This document shows positions 31,464 through 42,400 of a stretch of 64,000 nucleotides of DNA, one piece after another. The translations under genes were made by a program, and so were the position numbers. This DNA is from Rhynchopus euleeides (taxonomy: Eukaryota > Euglenozoa > Diplonemea > Diplonemida > Diplonemidae). Numbering within the stretch: position 1 is the first letter of the stretch; each line of letters starts with the position of its first letter. The DNA is taken from assembly GCA_963210315.1 (NCBI GenBank), contig OY723238.1, forward strand, positions 2,108,001-2,172,000, read 5' to 3'. The notes under the pieces were generated by a model. The model saw nothing but the letters and a program-made list of their open reading frames with translations. It searched no databases and was not told the origin of the DNA.

Positions 31464-31983
31464 GCCACCAGGGGGGATAAAATCCAAGTTGCTGCCTTCA
31501 CGTGGCGCCCCCTGTGATTACCCTCCTCCGAGGGGAAACTAAGGCAAGCTCTGGTAACTCTTTTTCCGCTGTGTGCCCTGTTTCATATATGCGGAGGGGC
31601 CCTTTCCGCACGGCTTTGGTTTTATTGATGTTGTGGTGTGCGTGGTTTATTTTCCCTTTTTTTGTTGTTTTCGCAGCATTTTATGCTGTCGGGTGAGCTT
31701 CCGCCTCATGAGAGGCGCTCCTTCCGGCTTGCGCTGCCCACCCATCCCACCCCCGTCCCCTTGCCACATTCTTTCTTTTCTTTTAGGGGAGACGTTCTCG
31801 CAGTGGCTGTTTGGCCTGACGCGATTCCCCGCCTCAAAGCAGACCCACCTGGCAGCTACTCAAGGCACATGAGGAGCGAGAGGCGTCAACGGGCGCAACG
31901 CCCCTCCCTGCGGTCCGGCTTCCGCCACGTGGCTGACTCAAAGCAGCGAAGTGACCAACGGGAGCGACATGAAAAAAAAAAAA
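31464..31983 (+). mobile_element. Poly(A)-tailed retroposon, copy 2 (longest)
   Basis: The fullest copy, starting near GCCACCAGGGGGGATAAAAT and ending in a 12-base A tail (31972-31983). Its first 45 bases include CAGGGGG, which can pair with CCCCCTG about 40 bases on, a possible 5' hairpin. The body contains the TTTTCGCAGCATTTTATGCTGTCGG segment, which includes the point where copy 3 begins. No coding domain recognised. Confidence 0.72.
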
Positions 31984-34900
31984 GGTTGCTAGAGGTTGCT
32001 GGAGGTTGCTGGAGGTTGCTGGAGGTTGCTGGAGGTTGCTGGAGGTTGCTAGAGGTTGCTAGAGGTTGCTAGAGGTTGCTGGAGGTTGCTGGATGTTGCT
32101 GGAGGTTGCTGGAGGTTGCTGCAGGTTGCTGGAGGTTGCTAGAGGTGGCTGCAGGTTGCTAGAGGTTAATGGAGGTTGCTAGAGGTTGCTAGAGGTTGCT
32201 AGAGGTTGCTAGAGGTTGCTAGAGGTTGCTAGAGGTTGCTAGAGGTTGCTAGAGGTTGCTAGAGGTTGCTAGAGGTTGCTAGAGGTTGCTGGGGGTTGCT
32301 GGGGGTTGCTGGAGGTTGCTAGAGGTTGCTGGAGGTTGCTAGAGGTTGCTAGAGGTTGCTAGAGGTTGCTAGAGGTTGCTAGAGGTTGCTAGAGGTTGCT
32401 GGGGGTTGCTGGAGGTTGCTAGAGGTTGCTGGAGGTTGCTAGAGGTTGCTGGAGGTTGCTAGAGGTTGCTGGAGGTTGCTGGCGGTTGCTGGAGGTTGCT
32501 GCAGGTTGCTAGAGGTTGCTGGAGGTTGCTAGAGGTTGCTGCAGGTTGCTGGAGGTTGCTAGAGGTGGCTGCAGGTTGCTAGAGGTTAATGGAGGTTGCT
32601 AGAGGTTGCTGGAGGTTGCTGGAGGTTGCTGGACGTTGCTGCAGGTTGCTGGAGGTTGCTAGAGGTGGCTGCAGGTTGCTAGAGGTTGCTGGAGGTTGCT
32701 AGAGGTTGCTAGAGGTTGCTAGAGGTTGCTAGAGGTTGCTGGAGGTTGCTGGAGGTTGCTAGAGGTTGCTGGAGGTTGCTAGAGGTTGCTGGAGGTTGCT
32801 AGAGGTTGCTGGAGGTTGCTGGCGGTTGCTGGAGGTTGCTGCAGGTTGCTAGAGGTTGCTGGAGGTTGCTAGAGGTTGCTGCAGGTTGCTGGAGGTTGCT
32901 AGAGGTGGCTGCAGGTTGCTAGAGGTTAATGGAGGTTGCTAGAGGTTGCTGGAGGTTGCTGGACGTTGCTGGACGTTGCTGGACGTTGCTGGAGGTTGCT
33001 AGAGGTTGGTGGAGGTTGCTAGAGGTTGCTGGAGGTTGCTGCAGGTTGCTGGAGGTTGCTGGAGGTTGCTAGAGGTTGCTGGAGGTTGCTAGAGGTGGCT
33101 GGAGGTTGCTAGAGGTTGCTAGAGGTTGCTGGACGTTGCTGGAGGTTGCTGGAGGTTGCTGGAGGTTGCTAGAGGTTGCTGGAGGTTGCTGGAGGTTGCT
33201 AGAGGTTGCTAGAGGTTGCTGGATGTTGCTGGAGGTTGCTGCAGGTTGCTGGAGGTTGCTAGAGGTGGCTGGAGGTTGCTAGAGGTTGCTAGAGGTTGCT
33301 GGAGGTTGCTGGAGGTTGCTGGAGGTTGCTGGAGGTTGCTAGAGGTTGCTAGAGGTTGCTGGAGGTTGCTGGATGTTGCTGGAGGTTGCTAGAGGTTCCT
33401 AGAGGTTGCTAGAGGTTGCTAGAGGTTGCTGGCGGTTGCTGGAGGTTGCTGCAGGTTGCTAGAGGTTGCTGGAGGTTGCTAGAGGTGGCTGGAGGTTGCT
33501 AGAGGTTAATGGAGGTTGCTAGAGGTTGCTGGAGGTTGCTGGACGTTGCTGGAGGTTGCTGGAGGTTGCTGGAGGTTGCTAGAGGTTGCTAGAGGTTGCT
33601 GCAGGTTGCTGGAGGTTGCTGGAGGTTGCTGCAGGTTGCTGGAGGTTGCTGGAGGTTGCTAGAGGTTGCTGGAGGTTGCTGGAGGTTGCTGGAGGTTGCT
33701 GGAGGTTGCTGGAGGTTGCTGGAGGTTGCTAGAGGTTGCTAGAGGTTGCTGGAGGTTGCTGGATGTTGCTGGAGGTTGCTAGAGGTTGCTAGAGGTTCCT
33801 AGAGGTTGCTAGAGGTTCCTAGAGGTTGCTAGAGGTTGCTGGAGGTTGCTGGAGGTTGCTAGAGGTTGCTGGAGGTTGCTGGAGGTTGCTAGAGGTTGCT
33901 AGAGGTTGCTGCAGGTTGCTGGAGGTTGCTGCAGGTTGCTGGAGGTGGCTGGAGGTTGCTAGAGGTTGCTGGAGGTTGCTGGAGGTTGCTGGAGGTTGCT
34001 GGAGGTTGCTGGAGGTTGCTAGAGGTTGCTGGAGGTTGCTAGAGGTTGCTAGAGGTTGCTAGAGGTTGCTAGAGGTTGCTAGAGGTTGCTAGAGGTTGCT
34101 GGAGGTTGCTGGAGGTTGCTAGAGGTTGCTAGAGGTTGCTAGAGGTTGCTGGAGGTTGCTGGAGGTTGCTGGAGGTTGCTAGAGGTTGCTAGAGGTTGCT
34201 AGAGGTTGCTGGAGGTTGCTGGACGTTGCTGGAGGTTGCTGGAGGTTGCTGGAGGTTGCTTGAGGTTGCTAGAGGTTGCTGGAGGTTGCTGGATGTTGCT
34301 GGAGGTTGCTAGAGGTTGCTAGAGGTTCCTAGAGGTTGCTAGAGGTTGCTACAGGTTGCTGGAGGTTGCTAGAGGTTGCTGGAGGTTGCTACAGGTTGCT
34401 GGAGGGTGCTGCAGGTTGCTGCAGGTTGCTGGAGGTTGCTAGAGGTGGCTGGAGGTTGCTAGAGGTTGCTAGAGGTTGCTAGAGGTTGCTGGAGGTTGCT
34501 GGAGGTTGCTGGAGGTTGCTGGAGGTTGCTAGAGGTGGCTGGAGGTTGCTAGAGGTTGCTAGAGGTTGCTGGACGTTGCTGGAGGTTGCTGGAGGTTGCT
34601 GGAGGTTGCTAGAGGTTGCTGGAGGTTGCTGGAGGTTGCTAGAGGTTGCTAGAGGTTGCTGGATGTTGCTGGAGGTTGCTGCAGGTTGCTGGAGGTTGCT
34701 AGAGGTGGCTGGAGGTTGCTAGAGGTTGCTAGAGGTTGCTGGAGGTTGCTGGAGGTTGCTGGAGGTTGCTGGAGGTTGCTAGAGGTTGCTAGAGGTTGCT
34801 GGAGGTTGCTGGATGTTGCTGGAGGTTGCTAGAGGTTCCTAGAGGTTGCTAGAGGTTGCTAGAGGTTGCTGGCGGTTGCTGGAGGTTGCTGCAGGTTGCT

Positions 34901-37900
34901 AGAGGTTGCTGGAGGTTGCTAGAGGTGGCTGGAGGTTGCTAGAGGTTAATGGAGGTTGCTAGAGGTTGCTGGAGGTTGCTGGACGTTGCTGGAGGTTGCT
35001 GGAGGTTGCTGGAGGTTGCTAGAGGTTGCTAGAGGTTGCTGCAGGTTGCTGGAGGTTGCTGCAGGTTGCTGGAGGTTGCTGGAGGTTGCTAGAGGTTGCT
35101 GGAGGTTGCTGGAGGTTGCTGGAGGTTGCTGGAGGTTGCTGGAGGTTGCTGGAGGTTGCTAGAGGTTGCTAGAGGTTGCTGGAGGTTGCTGGATGTTGCT
35201 GGAGGTTGCTAGAGGTTGCTAGAGGTTCCTAGAGGTTGCTAGAGGTTCCTAGAGGTTGCTAGAGGTTGCTGGAGGTTGCTGGAGGTTGCTAGAGGTTGCT
35301 GGAGGTTGCTGGAGGTTGCTAGAGGTTGCTAGAGGTTGCTGCAGGTTGCTGGAGGTTGCTGCAGGTTGCTGGAGGTGGCTGGAGGTTGCTAGAGGTTGCT
35401 GGAGGTTGCTGGAGGTTGCTGGAGGTTGCTGGAGGTTGCTGGAGGTTGCTAGAGGTTGCTGGAGGTTGCTAGAGGTTGCTAGAGGTTGCTAGAGGTTGCT
35501 AGAGGTTGCTAGAGGTTGCTGGAGGTTGCTGGAGGTTGCTAGAGGTTGCTAGAGGTTGCTAGAGGTTGCTGGAGGTTGCTGGAGGTTGCTAGAGGTTGCT
35601 AGAGGTTGCTAGAGGTTGCTGGAGGTTGCTGGACGTTGCTGGAGGTTGCTGGAGGTTGCTGGAGGTTGCTTGAGGTTGCTAGAGGTTGCTGGAGGTTGCT
35701 GGATGTTGCTGGAGGTTGCTAGAGGTTGCTAGAGGTTCCTAGAGGTTGCTAGAGGTTGCTACAGGTTGCTGGAGGTTGCTAGAGGTTGCTGGAGGTTGCT
35801 ACAGGTTGCTGGAGGGTGCTGCAGGTTGCTGCAGGTTGCTGGAGGTTGCTAGAGGTGGCTGGAGGTTGCTAGAGGTTGCTAGAGGTTGCTAGAGGTTGCT
35901 GGAGGTTGCTGGAGGTTGCTGGAGGTTGCTGGAGGTTGCTGGAGGTTGCTAGAGGTTGCTGGAGGTTGCTAGAGGTTGCTAGAGGTTGCTAGAGGTTGCT
36001 GGAGGTTGCTGGAGGTTGCTAGAGGTTGCTAGAGGTTGCTAGAGGTTGCTAGAGGTTGCTGGAGGTTGCTAGAGGTTGCTAGAGGTTGCTAGAGGTTGCT
36101 AGAGGTTGCTGGAGGTTGCTGGAGGTTGCTAGAGGTTGCTGGAGGTTGCTAGAGGTTGCTGCAGGTTGCTGGAGGTTGCTGGATGTTGCTGGAGGTTGCT
36201 AGAGGTTGCTGGAGGTTGCTGGAGGTTGCTAGAGGTTGCTAGAGGTTCCTAGAGGTTGCTAGAGGTTGCTGGAGGTTGCTAGAGGTGGCTGGAGGTTGCT
36301 AGAGGTTGCTGGAGGTTGCTGGACGTTGCTGGAGGTTGCTGGAGGTTGCTGCAGGTTGCTGGAGGTTGCTGCAGGTTGCTGGAGGTTGCTAGAGGTTGCT
36401 AGAGGTTGCTGGAGGTTGCCGGAGGTTGCTGGAGGTTGCTGGACGTTGCTGGAGGTTGCTGGAGGTTGCTAGAGGTTGCTAGAGGTTCCTAGAGGTTGCT
36501 AGAGGTTGCTGGAGGTTGCTAGAGGTGGCTGGAGGTTGCTAGAGGTTGCTGGAGGTTGCTGGACGTTGCTGGAGGTTGCTGGAGGTTGCTGCAGGTTGCT
36601 GGAGGTTGCTGCAGGTTGCTGGAGGTTGCTAGAGGTTGCTAGAGGTTGCTGGAGGTTGCTGGATGTTGCTGGAGGTTGCTAGAGGTTGCTAGAGGTTCCT
36701 AGAGGTTGCTAGAGGTTCCTAGAGGTTGCTGGAGGTTGCTGCAGGTTGCTAGAGGTTGCTGGAGGTTGCTAGAGGTGGCTGGAGGTTGCTAGAGGTTGCT
36801 GGAGGTTTCTGGAGGTTGCTAGAGGTTGCTAGAGGTTGCTGGAGGTTGCTAGAGGTTGCTGCAGGTTGCTGGAGGTTGCTAGAGGTGGCTGGAGGTTGCT
36901 AGAGGTTGCTGCAGGTTGCTGGAGGTTGCTGGACGTTGCTGGAGGTTGCTGGAGGTTGCTGGAGGTTGCTAGAGGTTGCTAGAGGTTGCTGGAGGTTGCT
37001 GGATGTTGCTGGAGGTTGCTAGAGGTTGCTAGAGGTTCCTAGAGGTTGCTAGAGGTTGCTGGAGGTTGCTGGAGGTTGCTAGAGGTTGCTAGAAGTTGCT
37101 GGAGGTTGCTAGAGGTTGCTGGAGGTTGCTGCAGGTTGCTGGAGGTTGCTAGAGGTGGCTGGAGGTTGCTAGAGGTTGCTAGAGGTTGCTAGAGGTTCCT
37201 AGAGGTTGCTAGAGGTTCCTAGAGGTTGCTAGAGGTTGCTGGAGGTTGCTGGCGGTTGCTGGAGGTTGCTGCAGGTTGCTAGAGGTTGCTGGAGGTTGCT
37301 AGAGGTGGCTGGAGGTTGCTAGAGGTTAATGGAGGTTGCTAGAGGTTGCTGGAGGTTGCTGGAGGTTGCTGGAGGTTGCTGGAGGTTGCTGCAGGTTGCT
37401 GGAGGTTGCTGGAGGTTGCTGCAGGTTGCTGGAGGTTGCTGGAGGTTGCTGGAGGTTGCTGGAGGTTGCTGCAGGTTGCTGGAGGTTGCTAGAGGTGGCT
37501 GGAGGTTGCTAGAGGTTGCTAGAGGTTGCTGGACGTTGCTGGAGGTTGCTAGAGGTTGCTAGAAGTTGCTGGAGGTTGCTAGAGGTTGCTGGAGGTTGCT
37601 GGAGGTTGCTGGAGGTTGCTAGAGGTTGCTGGAGGTTGCTGGATGTTGCTAGAGGTGGCTGGAGGTTGCTAGAGGTTGCTAGAAGTTGCTGGAGGTTGCT
37701 AGAGGTTGCTGGAGGTTGCTGGATGTTGCTGGACGTTGCTGGAGGTTGCTGGAGGTTGCTGGAGGTTGCTAGAGGTTGCTAGAGGTTGCTACAGGTTGCT
37801 AGAGGTTGCTGGAGGTTGCTGGATGTTGCTGGAGGTTGCTGGAGGTTGCTAGAGGTTGCTGGAGGTTGCTAGAGGTGGCTGGAGGTTGCTAGAGGTTGCT

Positions 37901-38376
37901 AGAGGTTGCTAGAGGTTCCTAGAGGTTGCTAGAGGTTCCTAGAGGTTGCTAGAGGTTGCTGGAGGTTGCTGGCGGTTGCTGGAGGTTGCTGCAGGTTGCT
38001 AGAGGTTGCTGGAGGTTGCTAGAGGTGGCTGGAGGTTGCTAGAGGTTAATGGAGGTTGCTAGAGGTTGCTGGAGGTTGCTGGAGGTTGCTGGAGGTTGCT
38101 GCAGGTTGCTGGAGGTTGCTGGAGGTTGCTGCAGGTTGCTGGAGGTTGCTGGATGTTGCTGGAGGTTGCTGCAGGTTGCTGGAGGTTGCTACAGGTTGCT
38201 GGAGGGTGCTGCAGGTTGCTGCAGGTTGCTGGAGGTTGCTAGAGGTGGCTGGAGGTTGCTAGAGGTTGCTAGAGGTTGCTGGAGGTTGCTGGAGGTTGCT
38301 GGAGGTTGCTGGAGGTTGCTAGAGGTTGCTGGAGGTTGCTAGAGGTTGCTAGAGGTTGCTGGAGGTTGCTGGAGGT
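31984..38376 (+). repeat. 10 bp satellite array, block 3
   Basis: About 640 units of the GTTGCTRGAG family in constant register up to the Penelope-like insertion. It contains long runs of pure GTTGCTAGAG (for example 32171-32290) and a higher-order repeat of about 1.41 kb. Variants here add GTTGCTTGAG, GTTGCTACAG and GGGTGCTGCA-type units not seen in block 1. Confidence 0.97.
33076..35900 (+). repeat. Higher-order repeat of 1.41 kb, two copies
   Basis: Unit order from about 33061 repeats from about 34471. The rare GTTGCTTGAG unit ends at 34261 and 35671, exactly 1,410 bp apart, and the GGAGGGTGCTGCAG variant recurs at about 34402 and 35812. The two copies look nearly identical by eye. Confidence 0.85.
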
Positions 38377-38548
38377 TATGTTTTTTCTCAACCATTTCCC
38401 CCCCCCCCCCCCCCCCCTCCCCCAACCCCCGTTTTTGCTATGTCTTTTGATATGGTTCTTTCCCCCTTTCCCCCCCCCCCCCCACCCGACAAGCGAATCA
38501 GCAGTGTGTATCTGTACACAGAAATAAACCAATAACATGACAGTAGAG
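38377..38548 (+). repeat. Left terminal direct repeat (pseudo-LTR) of the Penelope-like element
   Basis: Starts TATGTTTTTTCTCAACCATT, carries a 20-base C run (38398-38417), a second C-rich tract, and TCTGTACACAGAAATAAACC, and ends GACAGTAGAG. It differs from 46588-46758 by one extra C in the first C tract as far as I can see. Known Penelope biology suggests it is the 3' end of a preceding partial unit. Confidence 0.88.
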
Positions 38549-39416
38549 TGCCCCAGCGATACCGCGGTGTTTGCCGGCCTGTAGGTCGCTACTAGAGAAC
38601 TTTTTATGAGAACTCGCAAAGATATGAAACCTCCGGGATTCATACCAGCCTTCAGTTGACGAGCTGACGTCTAGAGAAGAGGAAACGAACAGCTCGCTTG
38701 AGTCAACAGCAGCTTGTCAAAACAACAAAAAACTATGTGTGCGTGTGCACATTCCTCGTGGATGTACACATATATTTTTTACTGAAGAAAGAGCAACGGC
38801 AGTGATGAAGAAGTAAATGCATGTGCCCCTCCGTACCCCTCGTCTTTCGCTGCGTGTGTGCAGCGTATCCCTTAAGGTCTTCGGTCCTTTCTAAGGGGGT
38901 ACACCGTTTTTACTTTTTGCTGGTCCAACGCAAGTTGGATGGGAGGAAAAGTATGCCTACCTGGTTTCCTATGGCATCACCGGGGTCGTTTAGTCGCGTC
39001 AGGGCTAAACGGTTTCGCCACAACAAACCTCGGTCACAGTCCGTACCCTCCACCCTTTTGGAAGCGCCCGACTGCCCCCTTTCCCTTTCTTCAGTTCCGT
39101 TTTCTCCGTTATGGGGCTTCTTATCTTCTGAGTGCATCGAGTGTGTGGGGTAGGTTCGGACGGGCGTCACACTTCATATACTTCCGCTATGGCAATTTTC
39201 ATGTTTCTACTTTTCTAGCGAAGGTGTACAAGGATGTCAGGAAAGGTGGAGTACGATGTAAGACACCAGAGCTAGATGCCGAAGTGTGGTTTTTACTTTT
39301 TTTGCTGAAAAACTGTAAATGAGGAAACCAAAATCAACCAAAACACATTCCGCCATCTTTAGGTGGGTGTTGGTTCAGAGCCGTACGTGATACGGACAGA
39401 ACTGCAACACCAGGTA
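38549..39416 (+). other. 5' UTR of the Penelope-like element
   Basis: About 870 bases. Near the start is a compact foldable region (AGCGA...TCGCT, 38556-38600). Then comes a nested inverted repeat, GTTGAC-GAGCTG with CAGCTC and GTCAAC (38655-38707). Frames of 110-127 codons at 38821-39322 have no domain. The ORF frame is open upstream of the first ATG to 39363 but without an ATG. Confidence 0.6.
38655..38707 (+). promoter_or_regulatory. Nested inverted repeat (RNA hairpin) in the element 5' UTR
   Basis: GTTGAC (38655-38660) pairs with GTCAAC (38702-38707). Directly inside, GAGCTG (38661-38666) pairs with CAGCTC (38690-38695), leaving a one-sided internal loop GCTTGA and a 23-base apical loop containing GGAAACGAA. 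It resembles a structured RNA. I considered a hammerhead (CTGACG plus GAAAC), but the CUGANGA core is not intact. Confidence 0.45.
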
Positions 39417-42400
39417 ATGGCTCCTCATATGAGCCGCCATTACTTTAACCGGGCCCCCTTTTATGGTGGGCCCAGGTTTCACCTAGACGAACCAGTTTTT
39501 AACAACTCCACGTCTAAGGCACCCCTCTCCCCTACTCCCCTCCCCTATGGATACCTCTGGTACCCACCGCAGGCTTCGGCCTATCACAGCAGCCACCACC
39601 CAAGGGGTGACTGGCAAGTCGAAAACAGACAATTCCCTTTCATTCCCCAACACATGCAGCAACCACCCCCACCACCCCCACCACCCCCCCATTTTTACAA
39701 CGGAGTAAGTTATACCCCCAACACGAACCCCACTTTTTTCAGAACACCAACACAGTACCCACGCGGTACAGGGAACCGTGGAACGGCGGCTCCCCAGTAC
39801 GGTGGCCACAAAGGGTACGGTGTACCGGGAGGTGTTCCTTTCAGGAGAGGATATACAGGTAAAGGTTCGTTTTTTGGAAAAGGCAAAGGTAAGGGTAAAG
39901 GCAAGAGTGGCAACATTGGAAGAAAAGGCGTGAAAGGCCAAGGGGGTGGAAAAGGGTGGGAAGGTCGGGGGCTGGGAGAGAGAAATGGCCCAGTTAAAGG
40001 TGTGTGGAAAGGCCAAGGAGGCAAGGGTAAAGGACGTGGACATGCAAATCAGAATAGTGTGCCCAGTACCTTCCCGATAACCCTTGCTGAACTTATACGT
40101 CAGAGTTTGAAACAACAGCCCCTCCCCCCTACAGCATTCCCGAATAAACCCCAAGCAAATGGCAGCGTGAAACCTCAGGTAACAATTCGCAAAGGCCAGG
40201 GAAAGGGGAGTGGGAAAGGGAAGGGTGGGAAGAATGGCAGAGGCGTACGGGAGGGCCCTGCCAACTTGTATGAGCTGTTGAGCAAGGGTGGAGCAGGACG
40301 AGGTAGGAAGGGCAGGCCTAAGACAGCGGAGCAACAGAAAAAGGAACTTGCTAAAGAAGCAAAGCGAGGTCCTTTCCCAGAGCTCCGTAAGTCGCCCTGG
40401 GTCCGCCCCTTCTCATCGGACTTGCGCCAGCCCAAACGGAACGCCATCTCTTGGGATGCATGGGAGGAGGAATGTGCTGGGGTAGCCCAAGAGTTTTGTG
40501 ATAAACACGGGGATCGACTCATTAGAGGTTACAAGCACCAGAAAGTGGAAGGTGATGGGATCCAACATTTTCTGGAGCTTAACGAAAACCGCGAGGCGGA
40601 AGGTGTCGTGTACGTTGTGTGTGACCAGCAGGGGAATCCCGTTTACGTCGGCCAGACAAGTGGGACCCTAAGGAATAGGATGCAACAACACTGGAAAGGC
40701 AAGAGTGGTTTGAATGGAATACCTTTTGCAACGAGACTCCTCCGCACAAAACACCCGCATTATGGCTTTGTCTTGCAGAAGATCCAGGGGTACACGGGTG
40801 GGAACCTTGAATCCTTCCGGCGGCAGTCAAACGCTGTTGAAAACTTTTGGATGTCCCACCTGAGGACCCCGGACAACGCATGTTCCGCTTACCATCAAAC
40901 AAAACGTAAAAGTGAGCCGGTGAACGGGAGACACATCAGCCCACATAAGCGGAGCACGAGACCGGCAAAGGAATGGGTGGAATATGTGAGAGAAGGACAG
41001 AAGGATAGCGAGAATGATAAGGTGCACATTGTGTTGGATGCAGGAAAGTACCACAAGATCCGTCAGCAACTGAGTCATCTCCTCAGCCTTCCGGTGGAGG
41101 AGATCAAACAGTATAACATGGACGAGTGGGAAATCAACAGAGTCAAACGTCTACTCGCGTGGCTGACACAGCACGTAAAGAGGGAGACTCTGCCAAAAAA
41201 TGTGAAATGCTTGGAGGAACGTTTGCAGGAAAGATTGAAGGCTAAGAAGAAGGAAAAGCCTAAATCTAAAAAGGAATTCCTCAGCGTCAAGTTTTCTCAC
41301 CCTGCGATGGATGGCCTGAAGCTCCAGCGTCTCCTGAGGGATGAGAAAGTGGTGCAGGCTTGCCCGGATAAGGATCGGCTGGCAAATACGATGGTGTCCC
41401 TGAGCCAGGGCCCGCCGCTGTATTGTCTCATCCAAAACTGTACGAAAGAGAGTTTAGGATTGGCAGCGGAGGGGGTGCTTCCTGAGCATGAGAACTGTCC
41501 GTGTCAGAAGTACAGATCCCCGGACCAGCCACACACAGGGCATTTGTTCACTGTGGCCCAAACAATGTCGGGGATTTCCGAGGGCTTTAGGGAGTTGTTG
41601 AACAAGGGAAGGAAATATCGTCTGTCTGGTGACTTGCAACAGGGGTGCGAAAAGGCAAGCGAGGTTCTTTCGGATTTTGTGGAAACCTTTGGGGAGAAGG
41701 AGGAAACAGCGGAATTCCGTAAGGTCTTGCTGACAGCGTTGCGAAACGAGTTTGCAGCGCTACCACCTGTTGAGGGGGCCGACCGTATAGATACGGCCGA
41801 GCTTAAAAAAGTCCAGGAGGATGTTGTGTTGTGTAGTGTAGACAAGTCGTCCCATGACTTTGGGGCGATCTGTAAACACTTTTACAGACATTGGCTACGG
41901 GAACAGCTCAGCGCAACAACAGGGACTTTCGAAACGGCAAAGGAAACGGAGAAGCAAATTCTCAACCGCTTGCAGAGAGAGTGTGATGAACGCCAGCTGC
42001 AAATTGGAGATTGTTTCCCGTATTTGTATGGGTCTCTGAAGATCCATAAGCCGGTGGAAAAAGGCCCCACGCTGAGGGGAATTGCTGGTTTAAGTGGAGA
42101 TAACAGAGATGAGACGGAAGGGGAGAAAATGGAGAGAAAAAAGAAACAGAAAGAGAGTAAGGTGAATCAGCCAACTGTGGGTATTGCAACAGGCATACAC
42201 ACAGAATTGTCAGGGCTGCTAAAGATGGTCATCCGCACGTTGAGTGATGAGGATGAAACACACAGGAGGAAATGTGGTGTCAAACGGTTTTTTGTTGTGG
42301 AGAGTTACGATGAGGTGGCGAAGTACATGAAAATGAACTACGACACCGTAAAAAAAGCCACGCCAAAAACAAAAGACTTTACCTCTATGTACACGTCTTT

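Noticed and set aside
31464-31560. HDV-like ribozyme at the 5' end of the retroposon
   Set aside because: A CAGGGGG/CCCCCTG helix and CTAAGGC are suggestive, but only about 8 bases remain for P3 and its loop, and copy 1 changes the CTAAGG motif.
30774-32072. Proteins of 99-144 codons inside the retroposon copies
   Set aside because: Frames differ between copies or run into satellite; no domain or codon conservation is seen.
15441-38376. Many open frames of 64-107 codons translating to LEVARGCWRL-type repeats
   Set aside because: They follow from a 10 bp period read in triplets (30 bp = 10 codons). TAG in the common unit closes them at random. There is no start context, domain or conservation of frame, so they are not genes.
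38600-38640. tRNA T-arm-like sequence on the minus strand (GGTATGAATCCCGG)
   Set aside because: It lacks the GTTCRA B-box core, and no acceptor, D or anticodon arms could be built around it.
38655-38707. Hammerhead ribozyme in the Penelope-like 5' UTR
   Set aside because: CTGACG and GAAAC are present, but A9 of the CUGANGA core and a proper stem II are missing, so it is reported only as a hairpin.
38821-39322. Small upstream genes of 110-127 codons in the Penelope-like 5' UTR
   Set aside because: Overlapping frames with no domain; one uses a non-conserved start. More likely untranslated leader.
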